In this document: piece by piece, positions 47,917-55,877 of the stretch
Layout of the letters: each line of letters starts with the position of its first letter
Numbering within the stretch: position 1 is the first letter of the stretch
Assembly: GCF_003344045.1 (NCBI RefSeq)
Contig: NZ_QFWX01000001.1
Location: forward strand, 558,001 to 622,000
Reading direction: 5' to 3'
Origin: Marinobacter vulgaris
GTDB lineage: Bacteria > Pseudomonadota > Gammaproteobacteria > Pseudomonadales > Oleiphilaceae
Length of the DNA: 64,000 bases
Program-made: the position numbers and the translations under genes
The notes under the pieces: generated by a model
What the model saw: only the letters and a program-made list of their open reading frames with translations
What the model was told of the DNA's origin: nothing
Databases searched by the model: none

Positions 47917-48030
47917 GCAAACCAAGAGGAGACTGCTTTCCAAAACACGCTCAAGCCCGTCCATGGGGCGCTTGAGCTCCGCCATCCATGGCTCCGCACA
48001 GTTTTGGAAAGCAGTCTCCTCTTGGCTTGC
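47917..48030. repeat. Long hairpin element, copy C (opposite orientation)
   Basis: Arms of 30 bp (47917-47946 and 48001-48030) pair with one mismatch (ccaagaggagactgctttcc core). The 54-base loop read on the minus strand gives gcggagccatggatggcgg, the same motif as copy A. It interrupts the nos operon between nosZ and nosD. Confidence 0.85.
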
Positions 48031-48078
48031 CGTGCCTAGGTTGCTGGCCTCTAAATGTTTACCCTCAGAGAGAAGCTG

Positions 48079-49344
48079 ATGTACCTAATTCTGCGTTATG
48101 GGGTGGCCCTGACAGTCGCCTTGTTATCGCCTACCGCTCACGCGGGCCTGCAGGAACAGCTGGATGCACTGGAGCCCGGTGCTGTCTTTGAGCTGCCGCC
48201 CGAGCAACTTTCGTCGCTGGATTTGCGGGTGCCCGGTGTCACGGTGTCGTGTCATGCCGATACGGTCATCGATGGCGGGGGTGAGGGTAACGCGGTGGAT
48301 ATCCTGGCGGAGGGGGTGACGTTTTCCGGTTGTGATGTGCGCAACTGGGGGGGGGATCTGAACGAGCTGGATGCCGGGGTTTTTGTGGCCCGCGAAGCCC
48401 GGGGCGCGGTGATCGAGAACAATCGTCTGAGCGGTCCGGCGTTCGGGATCTGGTTGGATGCCACTAAGGATGTGACGGTTCGTAATAATCATCTGCGTGG
48501 AGATCCCGGCATACGGTCACAGGATCGGGGTAACGGAATTCATATGTTCAACACCACCGGAGCGCTCATTGAAGGCAATGACATCAGTCAGACCCGGGAC
48601 GGTATCTATATCGAGACGGCGAACAATAACGAGCTCCGCGGCAACCTGATTACGGATCTGCGTTATGGCATTCACTATATGTACTCGATGCACAATCTGC
48701 TGGAAGGCAACGTCACCCGGGGGACACGGACCGGATATGCCTTGATGCAGAGCAAGTATCTGAAGGTGTTTAACAACCGCTCCGAGAACGATGAGAACTA
48801 CGGCATTCTGATGAACTTCATCACCAACTCGGAACTGCGGGGCAATGTGGTGACCGGCGTTTCCCAGGGCGAGACGGGGGGTGTTTCGATTTCCGGGGCT
48901 GAGGGTAAGGCGGTGTTTATCTACAACTCGCTCTACAACACCTTTGAGGGCAATGTGTTCCGCGACAGCAATATTGGTATTCATCTGACAGCGGGTTCGG
49001 AAGAGAACGAAGTGTTCAGCAATGCCTTTGTGAATAACCAGCGCCAGGTGAAGTATGTGGCGACCCGCACCCAGGAATGGTCGAAGGAGGGGCGGGGCAA
49101 TTACTGGAGTGACTATCTGGGTTGGGATCGCAATCAGGATGGCATTGGCGATGTGGCCTATGAGCCCAATGACAATGTCGACCGGCTGCTGTGGACCTAC
49201 CCGGAAGCCAAGGTGCTGATGTTCAGCCCCGCCGTGGATACCCTGCGCTGGGTGCAGGACGCGTTTCCCGTGATCAAAGCCGCTGGTGTCAGCGATTCCC
49301 ACCCGCTGATGAGTCAGCCCGAATCCATACAGCCGGAGTCCTGA
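48079..49344 (+). CDS. nosD: NosD, periplasmic copper-site maturation protein
   Basis: A 421-residue protein starting at ATG 48079 (AGAGAGAAG upstream; an ATG at 48055 is in frame). Sec signal peptide MYLILRYGVALTVALL, likely cleaved after AHA. The rest is a right-handed beta-helix of short repeats (NNHLRGD, NDISQTRDGIYIE, NNELRGNLI) and CASH-type blades, typical of NosD. It works with NosF and NosY in CuZ assembly. Stop overlaps the nosF start (TGATG). Confidence 0.95.
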   Translation: MYLILRYGVALTVALLSPTAHAGLQEQLDALEPGAVFELPPEQLSSLDLRVPGVTVSCHADTVIDGGGEGNAVDILAEGVTFSGCDVRNWGGDLNELDAGVFVAREARGAVIENNRLSGPAFGIWLDATKDVTVRNNHLRGDPGIRSQDRGNGIHMFNTTGALIEGNDISQTRDGIYIETANNNELRGNLITDLRYGIHYMYSMHNLLEGNVTRGTRTGYALMQSKYLKVFNNRSENDENYGILMNFITNSELRGNVVTGVSQGETGGVSISGAEGKAVFIYNSLYNTFEGNVFRDSNIGIHLTAGSEENEVFSNAFVNNQRQVKYVATRTQEWSKEGRGNYWSDYLGWDRNQDGIGDVAYEPNDNVDRLLWTYPEAKVLMFSPAVDTLRWVQDAFPVIKAAGVSDSHPLMSQPESIQPES

Positions 49345-50276
49345 TGAGCTGTTTCCGTCTTGAAAATGTGAGTTACCGGTACGACAAGGCCCTGGTTCTG
49401 AACGGCGTTGACCTGCGTCTGGAGCCCGGTGAGATTCTCGGGCTGTTTGGCCACAATGGCGCCGGCAAGACTACCAGCATCAAGCTGATCCTGGGATTGA
49501 TGACACCGACCCAGGGCAGGGTATCGGTGCTCGGCGGTGAGGCGGGTGATCCCCATGTCAGCCAGCACATCGGCTACCTGCCGGAGAATGTGATGTTTTA
49601 CCCGCAGCTGACCGGGCGGGAGATTCTCAATCACTTTGCCCGGCTCAAAGGGGCGCCCCTGAAGCGGGTTCCGCAGTTGCTGGAGCAGGTGGGCCTTGGC
49701 GATGCCATGAATGCACGGGTGAAAACTTACTCCAAGGGCATGCGTCAGCGTCTGGGGCTGGCCCAGGCACTTCTTGGCACGCCAAAACTGCTGATGCTGG
49801 ACGAGCCCACGGTGGGGCTGGACCCGGTGGCAACCGCGGATCTGTACCGGTTGCTGCGCAGGCTGCGGGACGAAGGCACAGGCATTGTGCTGTGTTCCCA
49901 CGTGCTGCCGGGTGTAGAGCCCTATATCGACCGGGCTGCAATTCTTACCGATGGCGCCGTGAAGGCTGTGGGCGACCTGGCTTCCCTGCGCCGGCAGGCC
50001 AACATGCCGGTCACCCTGTCCATCGAACCGGCCAACGGTACCCCTGCGCTTGAAAAAGCCATTGCCGGTGCCTCAGCAGGTAACGGCCTGATGATCAAGA
50101 AAGATAACGGACGCCTGCAGGTGGACGTTCGCCCGTCGGAGAAAATGGCGTTGATCCAGTCGCTGATGAGTTCCGGAGAGGTTCAGGACCTTGGTATTTA
50201 CCAGCCCACTCTGGAGGATGTCTACGTTCACTTTATCGGCGCCGGTGGCCTGGCACACCGGGGAGGTGCCCAATGA
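49344..50276 (+). CDS. nosF: NosF, ABC transporter ATP-binding protein for NosZ maturation
   Basis: A 310-residue cytoplasmic ATPase starting at ATG 49344. Walker A GLFGHNGAGKTTS, signature YSKGMRQRLGLAQ and Walker B KLLMLDEPTVGLDP are all intact. The C-terminal tail of about 90 residues is typical of NosF. It powers NosY and NosD. Coupled at both ends by four-base or shorter overlaps. Confidence 0.95.
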   Translation: MSCFRLENVSYRYDKALVLNGVDLRLEPGEILGLFGHNGAGKTTSIKLILGLMTPTQGRVSVLGGEAGDPHVSQHIGYLPENVMFYPQLTGREILNHFARLKGAPLKRVPQLLEQVGLGDAMNARVKTYSKGMRQRLGLAQALLGTPKLLMLDEPTVGLDPVATADLYRLLRRLRDEGTGIVLCSHVLPGVEPYIDRAAILTDGAVKAVGDLASLRRQANMPVTLSIEPANGTPALEKAIAGASAGNGLMIKKDNGRLQVDVRPSEKMALIQSLMSSGEVQDLGIYQPTLEDVYVHFIGAGGLAHRGGAQ

Positions 50277-51103
50277 ACAGCATCTGGACCATCGCCCGCA
50301 AGGAACTCAGCGACAGCCTGCGCAACCGGTGGCTGATTGCCATCGCTTTGGTATTCGCGGTACTGGCACTGGGCATCGCCTGGTTTGGCGCGGCAGCCTC
50401 GGGGCAGGTGGGTTATGCTTCCACCCCCGCCACCATCGCCAGCCTGGCCAGCCTGGGTATTTTCCTGATCCCTCTGATCGCACTGCTACTGGCCTATGAC
50501 GCCATTGTGGGAGAAGAAGAGGGCGGCACTTTGCTCCTGCTGATGACCTATCCCCTCAGCCGCGGGCAGTTGCTGTTCGGCAAATTCCTCGGCCATGGCC
50601 TGACGTTGGCCTTTGCCACGCTGCTCGGTTTCGGCGTCGCCGGCATCGCCATTGCCCTGCTGGTGGATGAGGTAGCTGTTGGCGCCCTGGCCGCCGCCAT
50701 GTTCCGGTTTATTGTTTCCACCATCCTGCTGGGCTGGGGCTTTATTGCGCTGGCCTACATGATCAGCGTGCGCGTCAGCGAAAAGCCCGTAGCCGCCGGC
50801 ATGGCGCTGGGCATCTGGTTCTTCTTCGTGCTGGTCTTCGATCTGATGCTGCTGGGCATTCTGGTTGCCAGTGAAGGCAAACTCAGCCCCGAACTGCTGC
50901 CCTGGCTGCTGATGCTCAACCCCACCGACATTTACCGTCTGCTCAACATCGTTGCTTTCGGTGAGGGCGCCCAGCTAAGCGGCGTATTGAGCCTTGGTGC
51001 AGACCTGCCCATTGGTGCCAACGGGCTGTGGTTTGCCCTGGTGCTCTGGTTTGTTATCCCCCTTGCCGGCGCCTGGGCCCTGTTCCGTAACCGCCGAATC
51101 TGA
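50273..51103 (+). CDS. nosY: NosY, ABC transporter permease for NosZ maturation
   Basis: A 276-residue permease with six membrane helices. IARKELSDSLRNRWL at the start and DAIVGEEEGGTLLLLMTYPL are the NosY motif. It partners NosF. Overlaps nosF by four bases; nosL follows after 13 bp. Confidence 0.94.
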   Translation: MNSIWTIARKELSDSLRNRWLIAIALVFAVLALGIAWFGAAASGQVGYASTPATIASLASLGIFLIPLIALLLAYDAIVGEEEGGTLLLLMTYPLSRGQLLFGKFLGHGLTLAFATLLGFGVAGIAIALLVDEVAVGALAAAMFRFIVSTILLGWGFIALAYMISVRVSEKPVAAGMALGIWFFFVLVFDLMLLGILVASEGKLSPELLPWLLMLNPTDIYRLLNIVAFGEGAQLSGVLSLGADLPIGANGLWFALVLWFVIPLAGAWALFRNRRI

Positions 51104-51116
51104 CACGGAGATATTC

Positions 51117-51677
51117 ATGCGTACAGTTAATTTTAAAGCGTTAACAACAGCGGTGATGTTTGCCGTGTTCCTGGTCGGCTGCTCCGAAACCGAAGAGCAG
51201 GTCACCGAAAAGCCCGACCCGGTCCATATTGAATCCGGCGATGAGTGTCACGTCTGCGGCATGGCCATCACCCGCTTCCCGGGCCCGAAAGGCGAAGCCA
51301 TAACCGCCAGAGAACAGCAGGTACACAAGTTCTGCTCGACCCGCGACATGTTCGCCTGGGTACTACAGCCCGAAAACGCCAAGCGGGATCACACCCTCTA
51401 CGTCCACGACATGGCCCAGACCGACTGGGAACGCCCGGACGACACCGCCCTGATAGACGCCCGGGAGGCTTTCTTTGTGGTGGGGTCTGAGCGCACCGGA
51501 GCCATGGGGCCAACTCTGGCCTCGTTCGCATCAGAAAACTCAGCGGTAGAATTCGCCAATGAATTTGGCGGAGAAGTTGTTGAGTTCAAAGATGTGACAA
51601 TGGACCATCTGACCCAGGACATGTCATACCAAAACATGGAAATGGGTAGTATGGGTAGTCACAACGGCAGTCACTAG
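51117..51677 (+). CDS. nosL: NosL, copper-chaperone lipoprotein, with Met/His-rich tail
   Basis: A 186-residue lipoprotein starting at ATG 51117 (ACGGAG upstream). The lipobox is LVGC. Copper-site motif DECHVCGMAITRFPGPKGEA is typical. The C-terminus (about 165-186) is rich in Met and His (MDHL, MEMGSMGSHNGSH), an extension that could bind extra copper. NosL delivers copper to apo-NosZ. No nosX/apbE follows; the gene ends before hairpin D. Confidence 0.93.
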   Translation: MRTVNFKALTTAVMFAVFLVGCSETEEQVTEKPDPVHIESGDECHVCGMAITRFPGPKGEAITAREQQVHKFCSTRDMFAWVLQPENAKRDHTLYVHDMAQTDWERPDDTALIDAREAFFVVGSERTGAMGPTLASFASENSAVEFANEFGGEVVEFKDVTMDHLTQDMSYQNMEMGSMGSHNGSH

Positions 51678-51687
51678 ATTCGCATAA

Positions 51688-51795
51688 GCCCGGAAGTGGG
51701 TGGGCCCTCCGGGATCGTCAAAAACAGGGATGTTTTTGTCGAGCGTACATGGACGTATTCACAGCGTATCCCGGAGGGCCCACCCACTTCCGGGC
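51688..51795. repeat. Long hairpin element, copy D
   Basis: Perfect 28-bp arms (51688-51715, 51768-51795; gcccggaagtgggtgggccc begins the left arm) enclose 52 bases with an inner CAAAAAC/GTTTTTG hairpin. The second loop half gacgtattcacagcg is the same as in copy A. Lies between convergent nosL and moaA, where it could also end transcription. Confidence 0.87.
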
Positions 51796-51831
51796 GTTTA
51801 CTCCGAGCCAGGAGTTCCAGGCGTTAACTCT

Positions 51832-52824
51832 TCAGCCGCCAGTCATATTCATAAACCGAAGAATCTCGACATCCCCGTTGGTGGAAAAGTGATGCTTCTC
51901 CGGCTTCAGGTCCATGGCGTTGATAATGGTTTCCCGGAGCTTGTCGTCTGTTACCGGGTTACCCCGCAGAACCCGGCGAAGATCCACCGAATGCTCGTTG
52001 CCCAGGCAAAGCAGCAGCCGGCCCTCGACGGTAACGCGCACCCGGTTACAGGTAGAGCAGAAATTGTGGGAGTGGGGGGAAATGAAGCCAACCTTGGTAG
52101 GGCTGTCCGGCATCCGGTAGTAGCGTGCGGGGCCGCCGGAATCCTCGGTTGCAGGCACCAGTTCGTGGTGCCGGCGGATGATATCCCGCACTTCTTCACT
52201 GGTACACAGCGCCAGGCCCCGGTCGTGCTCGGAAATCTCGCCCAAGGGCATTTCCTCGATGAAGCTGATATCAACCTGCTTCTTGCGGGCGAACTCAATC
52301 AGCTCCGGGATTTCCTCATCGTTGCGACCCTTCATGACCACGGTGTTGAGCTTGATGCCCCGGAAACCAGCATCGCGGGCGGCATCGATACCATCCAGCA
52401 CCTGACTGAGTTTGCCGGTGCGGGTGATGTTGTGAAATTTTTCAGCATCCAGGGAATCGAGGCTGATGTTCAGCCGGTGCATTCCAGCCTTGCGCAGTGG
52501 TTCGGCCATGGTGGTCAACTGGCTGCCGTTGGTGGTCATGGCGAAGTCACGCAACCCATAGCTGCCGATTTCGTTGACCAGCTCCAGGATGTCCTTCCGC
52601 ACCAGTGGCTCGCCCCCCGTAAGGCGGATCTTTTCAGTGCCAAGATCCACGAAGTTACGGGCAACCCGGGCAATTTCCTCCAGGGTCAGAACCTGTTGCC
52701 GTGGAAGGAAGGTCATATCCTCGGCCATACAGTACACACAGCGGAAATCGCAGCGGTCAGTTACGGACAGGCGCACATAGTTGACGGTGCGGCCGAATCG
52801 GTCTGTCAGCTTGGCGTTGGGCAT
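51832..52824 (-). CDS. moaA: GTP 3',8-cyclase (molybdopterin biosynthesis)
   Basis: A 330-residue radical-SAM enzyme. N-terminal cluster C25, C29, C32 ([10 protein letters not shown]); C-terminal cluster [10 protein letters not shown] with a cysteine thirteen residues on; PHSHNF; and the essential terminal GG (MNMTGG). It starts molybdopterin synthesis, needed by NarG. No other moa, mob or moe gene is nearby. Confidence 0.95.
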   Translation of the reverse strand: MPNAKLTDRFGRTVNYVRLSVTDRCDFRCVYCMAEDMTFLPRQQVLTLEEIARVARNFVDLGTEKIRLTGGEPLVRKDILELVNEIGSYGLRDFAMTTNGSQLTTMAEPLRKAGMHRLNISLDSLDAEKFHNITRTGKLSQVLDGIDAARDAGFRGIKLNTVVMKGRNDEEIPELIEFARKKQVDISFIEEMPLGEISEHDRGLALCTSEEVRDIIRRHHELVPATEDSGGPARYYRMPDSPTKVGFISPHSHNFCSTCNRVRVTVEGRLLLCLGNEHSVDLRRVLRGNPVTDDKLRETIINAMDLKPEKHHFSTNGDVEILRFMNMTGG

Positions 52825-52972
52825 TGGGAGCGTTCCTGTCCGTTGTTGTATAAGCTTTTAGTTTATAGCGTAGCTCAATTATGGCAAATCAGCCCGTCGA
52901 ATCCGATACCCCAGCGGGAGTATTCCCTTTCCGGCGCCAGTCCAGGGTGACTTGGCGGTATGTATTTTCCCG

Positions 52973-53025
52973 TTGATATTCTTAGCAGTTCCCAATATAT
53001 TAAAGATGTATTACTAATATGTTTT
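52973..53025 (+). promoter_or_regulatory. nsrR operon promoter with candidate NsrR operator
   Basis: TTGATA (52973-52978) and TATATT (52996-53001) are 17 bp apart. Directly downstream, 53003-53025 forms the 23-bp NsrR pattern: AAGATGTATTA, C, TAATATGTTTT, with the left half nearly identical to that at hmp. It covers the expected start point (near 53008), so autorepression is likely. Confidence 0.68.
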
Positions 53026-53041
53026 AAATGAGGAAGAGGGA

Positions 53042-53257
53042 ATGGAAAAGCTGCTCGGGTTCGCAAATGGTGCTCTGCTTGCTTCCACGATCGGGCTTCT
53101 GGCCACAATTCTTCTCGCCTATCCGTATGCGAGTGTCTTGCCCATGGCCGGGCAGATTGTCGCTCATATCGGAACGCTGATATTTGCTACCGGAATCAAG
53201 ATTTCTTACGTCACCAGGCTGGTGTCGCTGAAGCAACTGGGAAGACCCGTACACTGA
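53042..53257 (+). CDS. Small two-helix membrane protein, first gene of the nsrR operon
   Basis: A 71-residue protein with GAGGAAGAGGG upstream. Two hydrophobic segments (LLASTIGLLATILLAYPY; MAGQIVAHIGTLIFATGI) are followed by a short basic tail. No family recognised. Being first behind an NsrR-type operator and 46 bp from DUF454, it is probably NO-responsive. The two-helix hairpin suggests a small membrane modulator. Confidence 0.65.
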   Translation: MEKLLGFANGALLASTIGLLATILLAYPYASVLPMAGQIVAHIGTLIFATGIKISYVTRLVSLKQLGRPVH

Positions 53258-53303
53258 TTACAGGTAGAATAGCGACATAAGTTACGGTCGTTGCCGAGAG
53301 AAG

Positions 53304-53678
53304 ATGCCAATGAATTCTTTGTCCGGAAGAACCGGTTTCAGGGTCCTTGCGTATACAAGTATCGCATTGGCTGCTATCGGTGTTGTCTTGCCATTGTTGC
53401 CAACGACACCGTTTGTTCTGCTGGCGGCCTGGGCCGCAAGCAAAGGCTCCCCGGCCTTTGCTGTCTGGTTGGAAAATCACCGGACTTTTGGCCCGGCCAT
53501 ACAGAACTGGCGCCACAGGCGTGCGATTCCGATCAAGGGAAAACGGTTTGCGTGCCTGATGTTGTGTGTAAGTTGGTCAGTATTGTTTTTCGGCGGTGCG
53601 GCACCGGTGGTGCTGGTAGCAACAGGTCTGATGTTTATCGGCCTCACCTGTTATCTCTTAACGCGTGCCTCGTGCTAA
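53304..53678 (+). CDS. DUF454 (YbaN-like) membrane protein
   Basis: A 124-residue protein. GVVLPLLPTTPFVLLAAW, KGSPAFAVWLENHRTFGP and NWRHRRAIPIKGK are the DUF454/YbaN hallmark, followed by two more hydrophobic helices. Function unknown. It lies between the small membrane protein and nsrR, 29 bp before the latter, thus likely in the NsrR-autoregulated unit. Confidence 0.85.
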   Translation: MPMNSLSGRTGFRVLAYTSIALAAIGVVLPLLPTTPFVLLAAWAASKGSPAFAVWLENHRTFGPAIQNWRHRRAIPIKGKRFACLMLCVSWSVLFFGGAAPVVLVATGLMFIGLTCYLLTRASC

Positions 53679-53707
53679 CGATGCATCTGAAGTATTGGAG
53701 TTGATGA

Positions 53708-54145
53708 ATGCATATCACCCGTTACACCGATTATTCCCTGCGTGTTCTGATCTACCTGGCGGTGCAGGGTGACGAGCTGGCAACCATCCAGGAAATTGCA
53801 GACAGCTACGATATCTCCAAGAACCACCTGATGAAAGTGGTTCACCAGCTCAACAAAAAGGGCTACATCGAGACTGTCAGGGGTAAAAAGGGTGGCATGA
53901 GACTGCATATGGCGCCTACTGATATCAACGTTGGTATTTTGGTGCGGGAAACCGAGCAGGATCTCAATATTGTCGAGTGCTTGTCTTCAAAGAATGCCTG
54001 CCGTATCACGCCGGTGTGTGGTTTGAAGTCCATGTTTGGCGAAGCGCTTACGGCTTTCCTCGAAACCCTGGACAAATACACCCTGGCGGATGTGATCCAG
54101 GATCAGCACCGGCCACAGCTGCTCAGACTGCTACAGATTGCCTGA
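53708..54145 (+). CDS. nsrR: NO-sensing Rrf2-family repressor
   Basis: A 145-residue regulator, MHITRYTDYSLRVLIYL. The winged helix has IADSYDISKNHLMKVVHQL and the basic wing RGKKGGM. Three cysteines C91, C98 and C104 (VECLSSKNACRITPVC) with Asp8 match the [4Fe-4S] ligands of NsrR. NO destroys or nitrosylates the cluster and relieves repression. Candidate targets in this window are hmp, its own operon and perhaps dnr. Confidence 0.92.
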   Translation: MHITRYTDYSLRVLIYLAVQGDELATIQEIADSYDISKNHLMKVVHQLNKKGYIETVRGKKGGMRLHMAPTDINVGILVRETEQDLNIVECLSSKNACRITPVCGLKSMFGEALTAFLETLDKYTLADVIQDQHRPQLLRLLQIA

Positions 54146-54239
54146 AAGGAAATCCGTCGCCGCTTCCAACCGAACGAGACCGGCCAGAAGGCCAATGTTT
54201 GCAAGCATGGAAGTGAATCCGGTTGTTGTTCGGGGGAGC

Positions 54240-54258
54240 AGGGGTCACATGACCCCTT
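54240..54258. terminator. Hairpin between nsrR and the aldolase gene
   Basis: AGGGGTCA-CA-TGACCCCT, 95 bp after nsrR and 20 bp before the convergent aldolase stop codon. Its tight loop and lack of a T-run make it a weak terminator candidate. Confidence 0.4.
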
Positions 54259-54277
54259 CGGCATTTCTGTACGCCTG

Positions 54278-55048
54278 CTATTCCCGGAAACTGGCGTCGA
54301 TGCGGTCCAGCTTGCGCAGTAGCCCCGGCCAGGCCAGTTTACCGCCCAGGCCCTTGGTGACCTGGTCGGCCTGTTGTCTGATGGTGTCGACGATGCCGGC
54401 GGGGATAGGCGTCAGTGGACGATTGCCGGATAGCGCACGGATCTGGATCTGACAGGACGTCTGCAGGATATACATGGCCAGGAAGGCATCAGGAATACTG
54501 CTTCCGGTGGTCAGCAGGCCGTGATTGCGCAGAATCATGAAATTGGCGTTGCCCAGATCCTTCTGCAAGCGTGCCTTCTCGTCTTCGCGCAGCGCAACAC
54601 CTTCGTAGTCGTGGTACGACAGGCTGGCCAGTGCGAACAGGCTTTGCTGAGACAGTGGCAACAGACCTTCCTGCTGGGCCGAGACGGCGATACCGTCAGC
54701 GGTGTGCAGGTGCATTACACAGGCGGCATCGTCCCTTACTGAATGAATGGCGCTGTGGATGGTAAAGCCGGCGGGGTTGATGTCGAAGTCGTCGGGGTTG
54801 ATCTTGTTGGCGTCCTGGTCGACTCGCACCAGGCTGGAGGCTGTGATTTCCTCGAACATCATGCCATAGGGGTTAATAAGGAAATGGTGCTCGTCACCGG
54901 GTATGCGCGCGGAAATATGGGTAAAGACAAGGTCGTCCCAGCCATGGAGCGCAACCAGTCTGTAGGCCGCTGCAAGATCAACCCGAAGCTGCCACTCTTC
55001 CTTGCTGACCTGATTCTTTTTTGACGGAATGGAAAGCGGTTCTGACAT
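54278..55048 (-). CDS. Class II aldolase/adducin domain protein
   Basis: A 256-residue protein. VALHGWDDLVFTHISARIPG, CVMHLHTADGIAV and ILRNHGLLTTGSSI include the zinc histidines (HLH and the later H) of the class II aldolase/adducin fold. Substrate unknown; proteins of this kind without other aldolase neighbours are usually left as general family members. Divergent from a Crp/Fnr regulator that might control it. Confidence 0.85.
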   Translation of the reverse strand: MSEPLSIPSKKNQVSKEEWQLRVDLAAAYRLVALHGWDDLVFTHISARIPGDEHHFLINPYGMMFEEITASSLVRVDQDANKINPDDFDINPAGFTIHSAIHSVRDDAACVMHLHTADGIAVSAQQEGLLPLSQQSLFALASLSYHDYEGVALREDEKARLQKDLGNANFMILRNHGLLTTGSSIPDAFLAMYILQTSCQIQIRALSGNRPLTPIPAGIVDTIRQQADQVTKGLGGKLAWPGLLRKLDRIDASFRE

Positions 55049-55157
55049 AGCGTGGCTCTCTCACCAGGTGTTCTTGTTGTAGTAATGACTGTGTTCACTC
55101 ACCGAGTGTAGGCAAGAGTGATCGGCGAAGACTGTCAATTCGTTTACAATTCAGAAT

Positions 55158-55850
55158 ATGATCGATATCAAGAGTCTGCTCGCCAACTGCCCATTGTTCT
55201 CCGGCTTTCCCCGGCCAGCGCTGGAGGATCTGGCGGCTATCGCCCGTACCCGCAGGTTCGAAGCGGATGAGCCGATCTACGACAAGGGGTCGGCAACGTC
55301 GACTCTGAATATTATTGCCTCCGGCGTGGTGCGCATCAGTTCGGTCAATTCTGCGGGCAGGGAGGCCACCCTGATCATGTTCAGTGCCGGCACCTGGTTC
55401 GGAGATTCGGTGTTTTCTCCCGGTATGCGGCGGGTCTATGGGGCCAGGGCACACGAGGCGGCGACCATCGTTGAAATGCCCGGTGACGCATTCCGCCAGC
55501 TTATGGGGAGATACCCGGAATGTTACCCGGTGATCCTCGACATGGTCAGCCGCCGCCTATGGGCGGCCATGTCTATCATTGAAGACGATGCCCTGCGAGG
55601 CATCGCCGCACGGATTGGCCGGCGGCTGCTGTTCCTTGCGGAGATCCAGGGCAACCGTGAGGCAGGCTCGGAGCCGGTGACCATCTGGATTACCCGGGAA
55701 CATATTGCCAACATGATGGGGATGACCCGCCAGGGCATTCATCAATGGATCAAGGGCTTCGAGCGGGAGGGGCTGCTGGAGTTGTCTTACGGCCGGATCG
55801 TGCTGACGGACCCGGCTGCTTTACAGCATCACCTGGAGAATATTGATTAG
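55158..55850 (+). CDS. Crp/Fnr-family transcriptional regulator
   Basis: A 230-residue protein with an effector domain (IYDKGSATSTLNIIASGVVR) and a winged HTH (ITREHIANMMGMTRQGIHQW). The recognition helix RQGIHQW differs from the ExxSR of Fnr/Dnr, so it should not bind TTGAT sites. No cysteine cluster. Sits 109 bp from the divergent aldolase gene, which may be a target. Confidence 0.82.
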   Translation: MIDIKSLLANCPLFSGFPRPALEDLAAIARTRRFEADEPIYDKGSATSTLNIIASGVVRISSVNSAGREATLIMFSAGTWFGDSVFSPGMRRVYGARAHEAATIVEMPGDAFRQLMGRYPECYPVILDMVSRRLWAAMSIIEDDALRGIAARIGRRLLFLAEIQGNREAGSEPVTIWITREHIANMMGMTRQGIHQWIKGFEREGLLELSYGRIVLTDPAALQHHLENID

Positions 55851-55877
55851 CCCCGGCCCGGTGGGGCCGGAGGCCAG

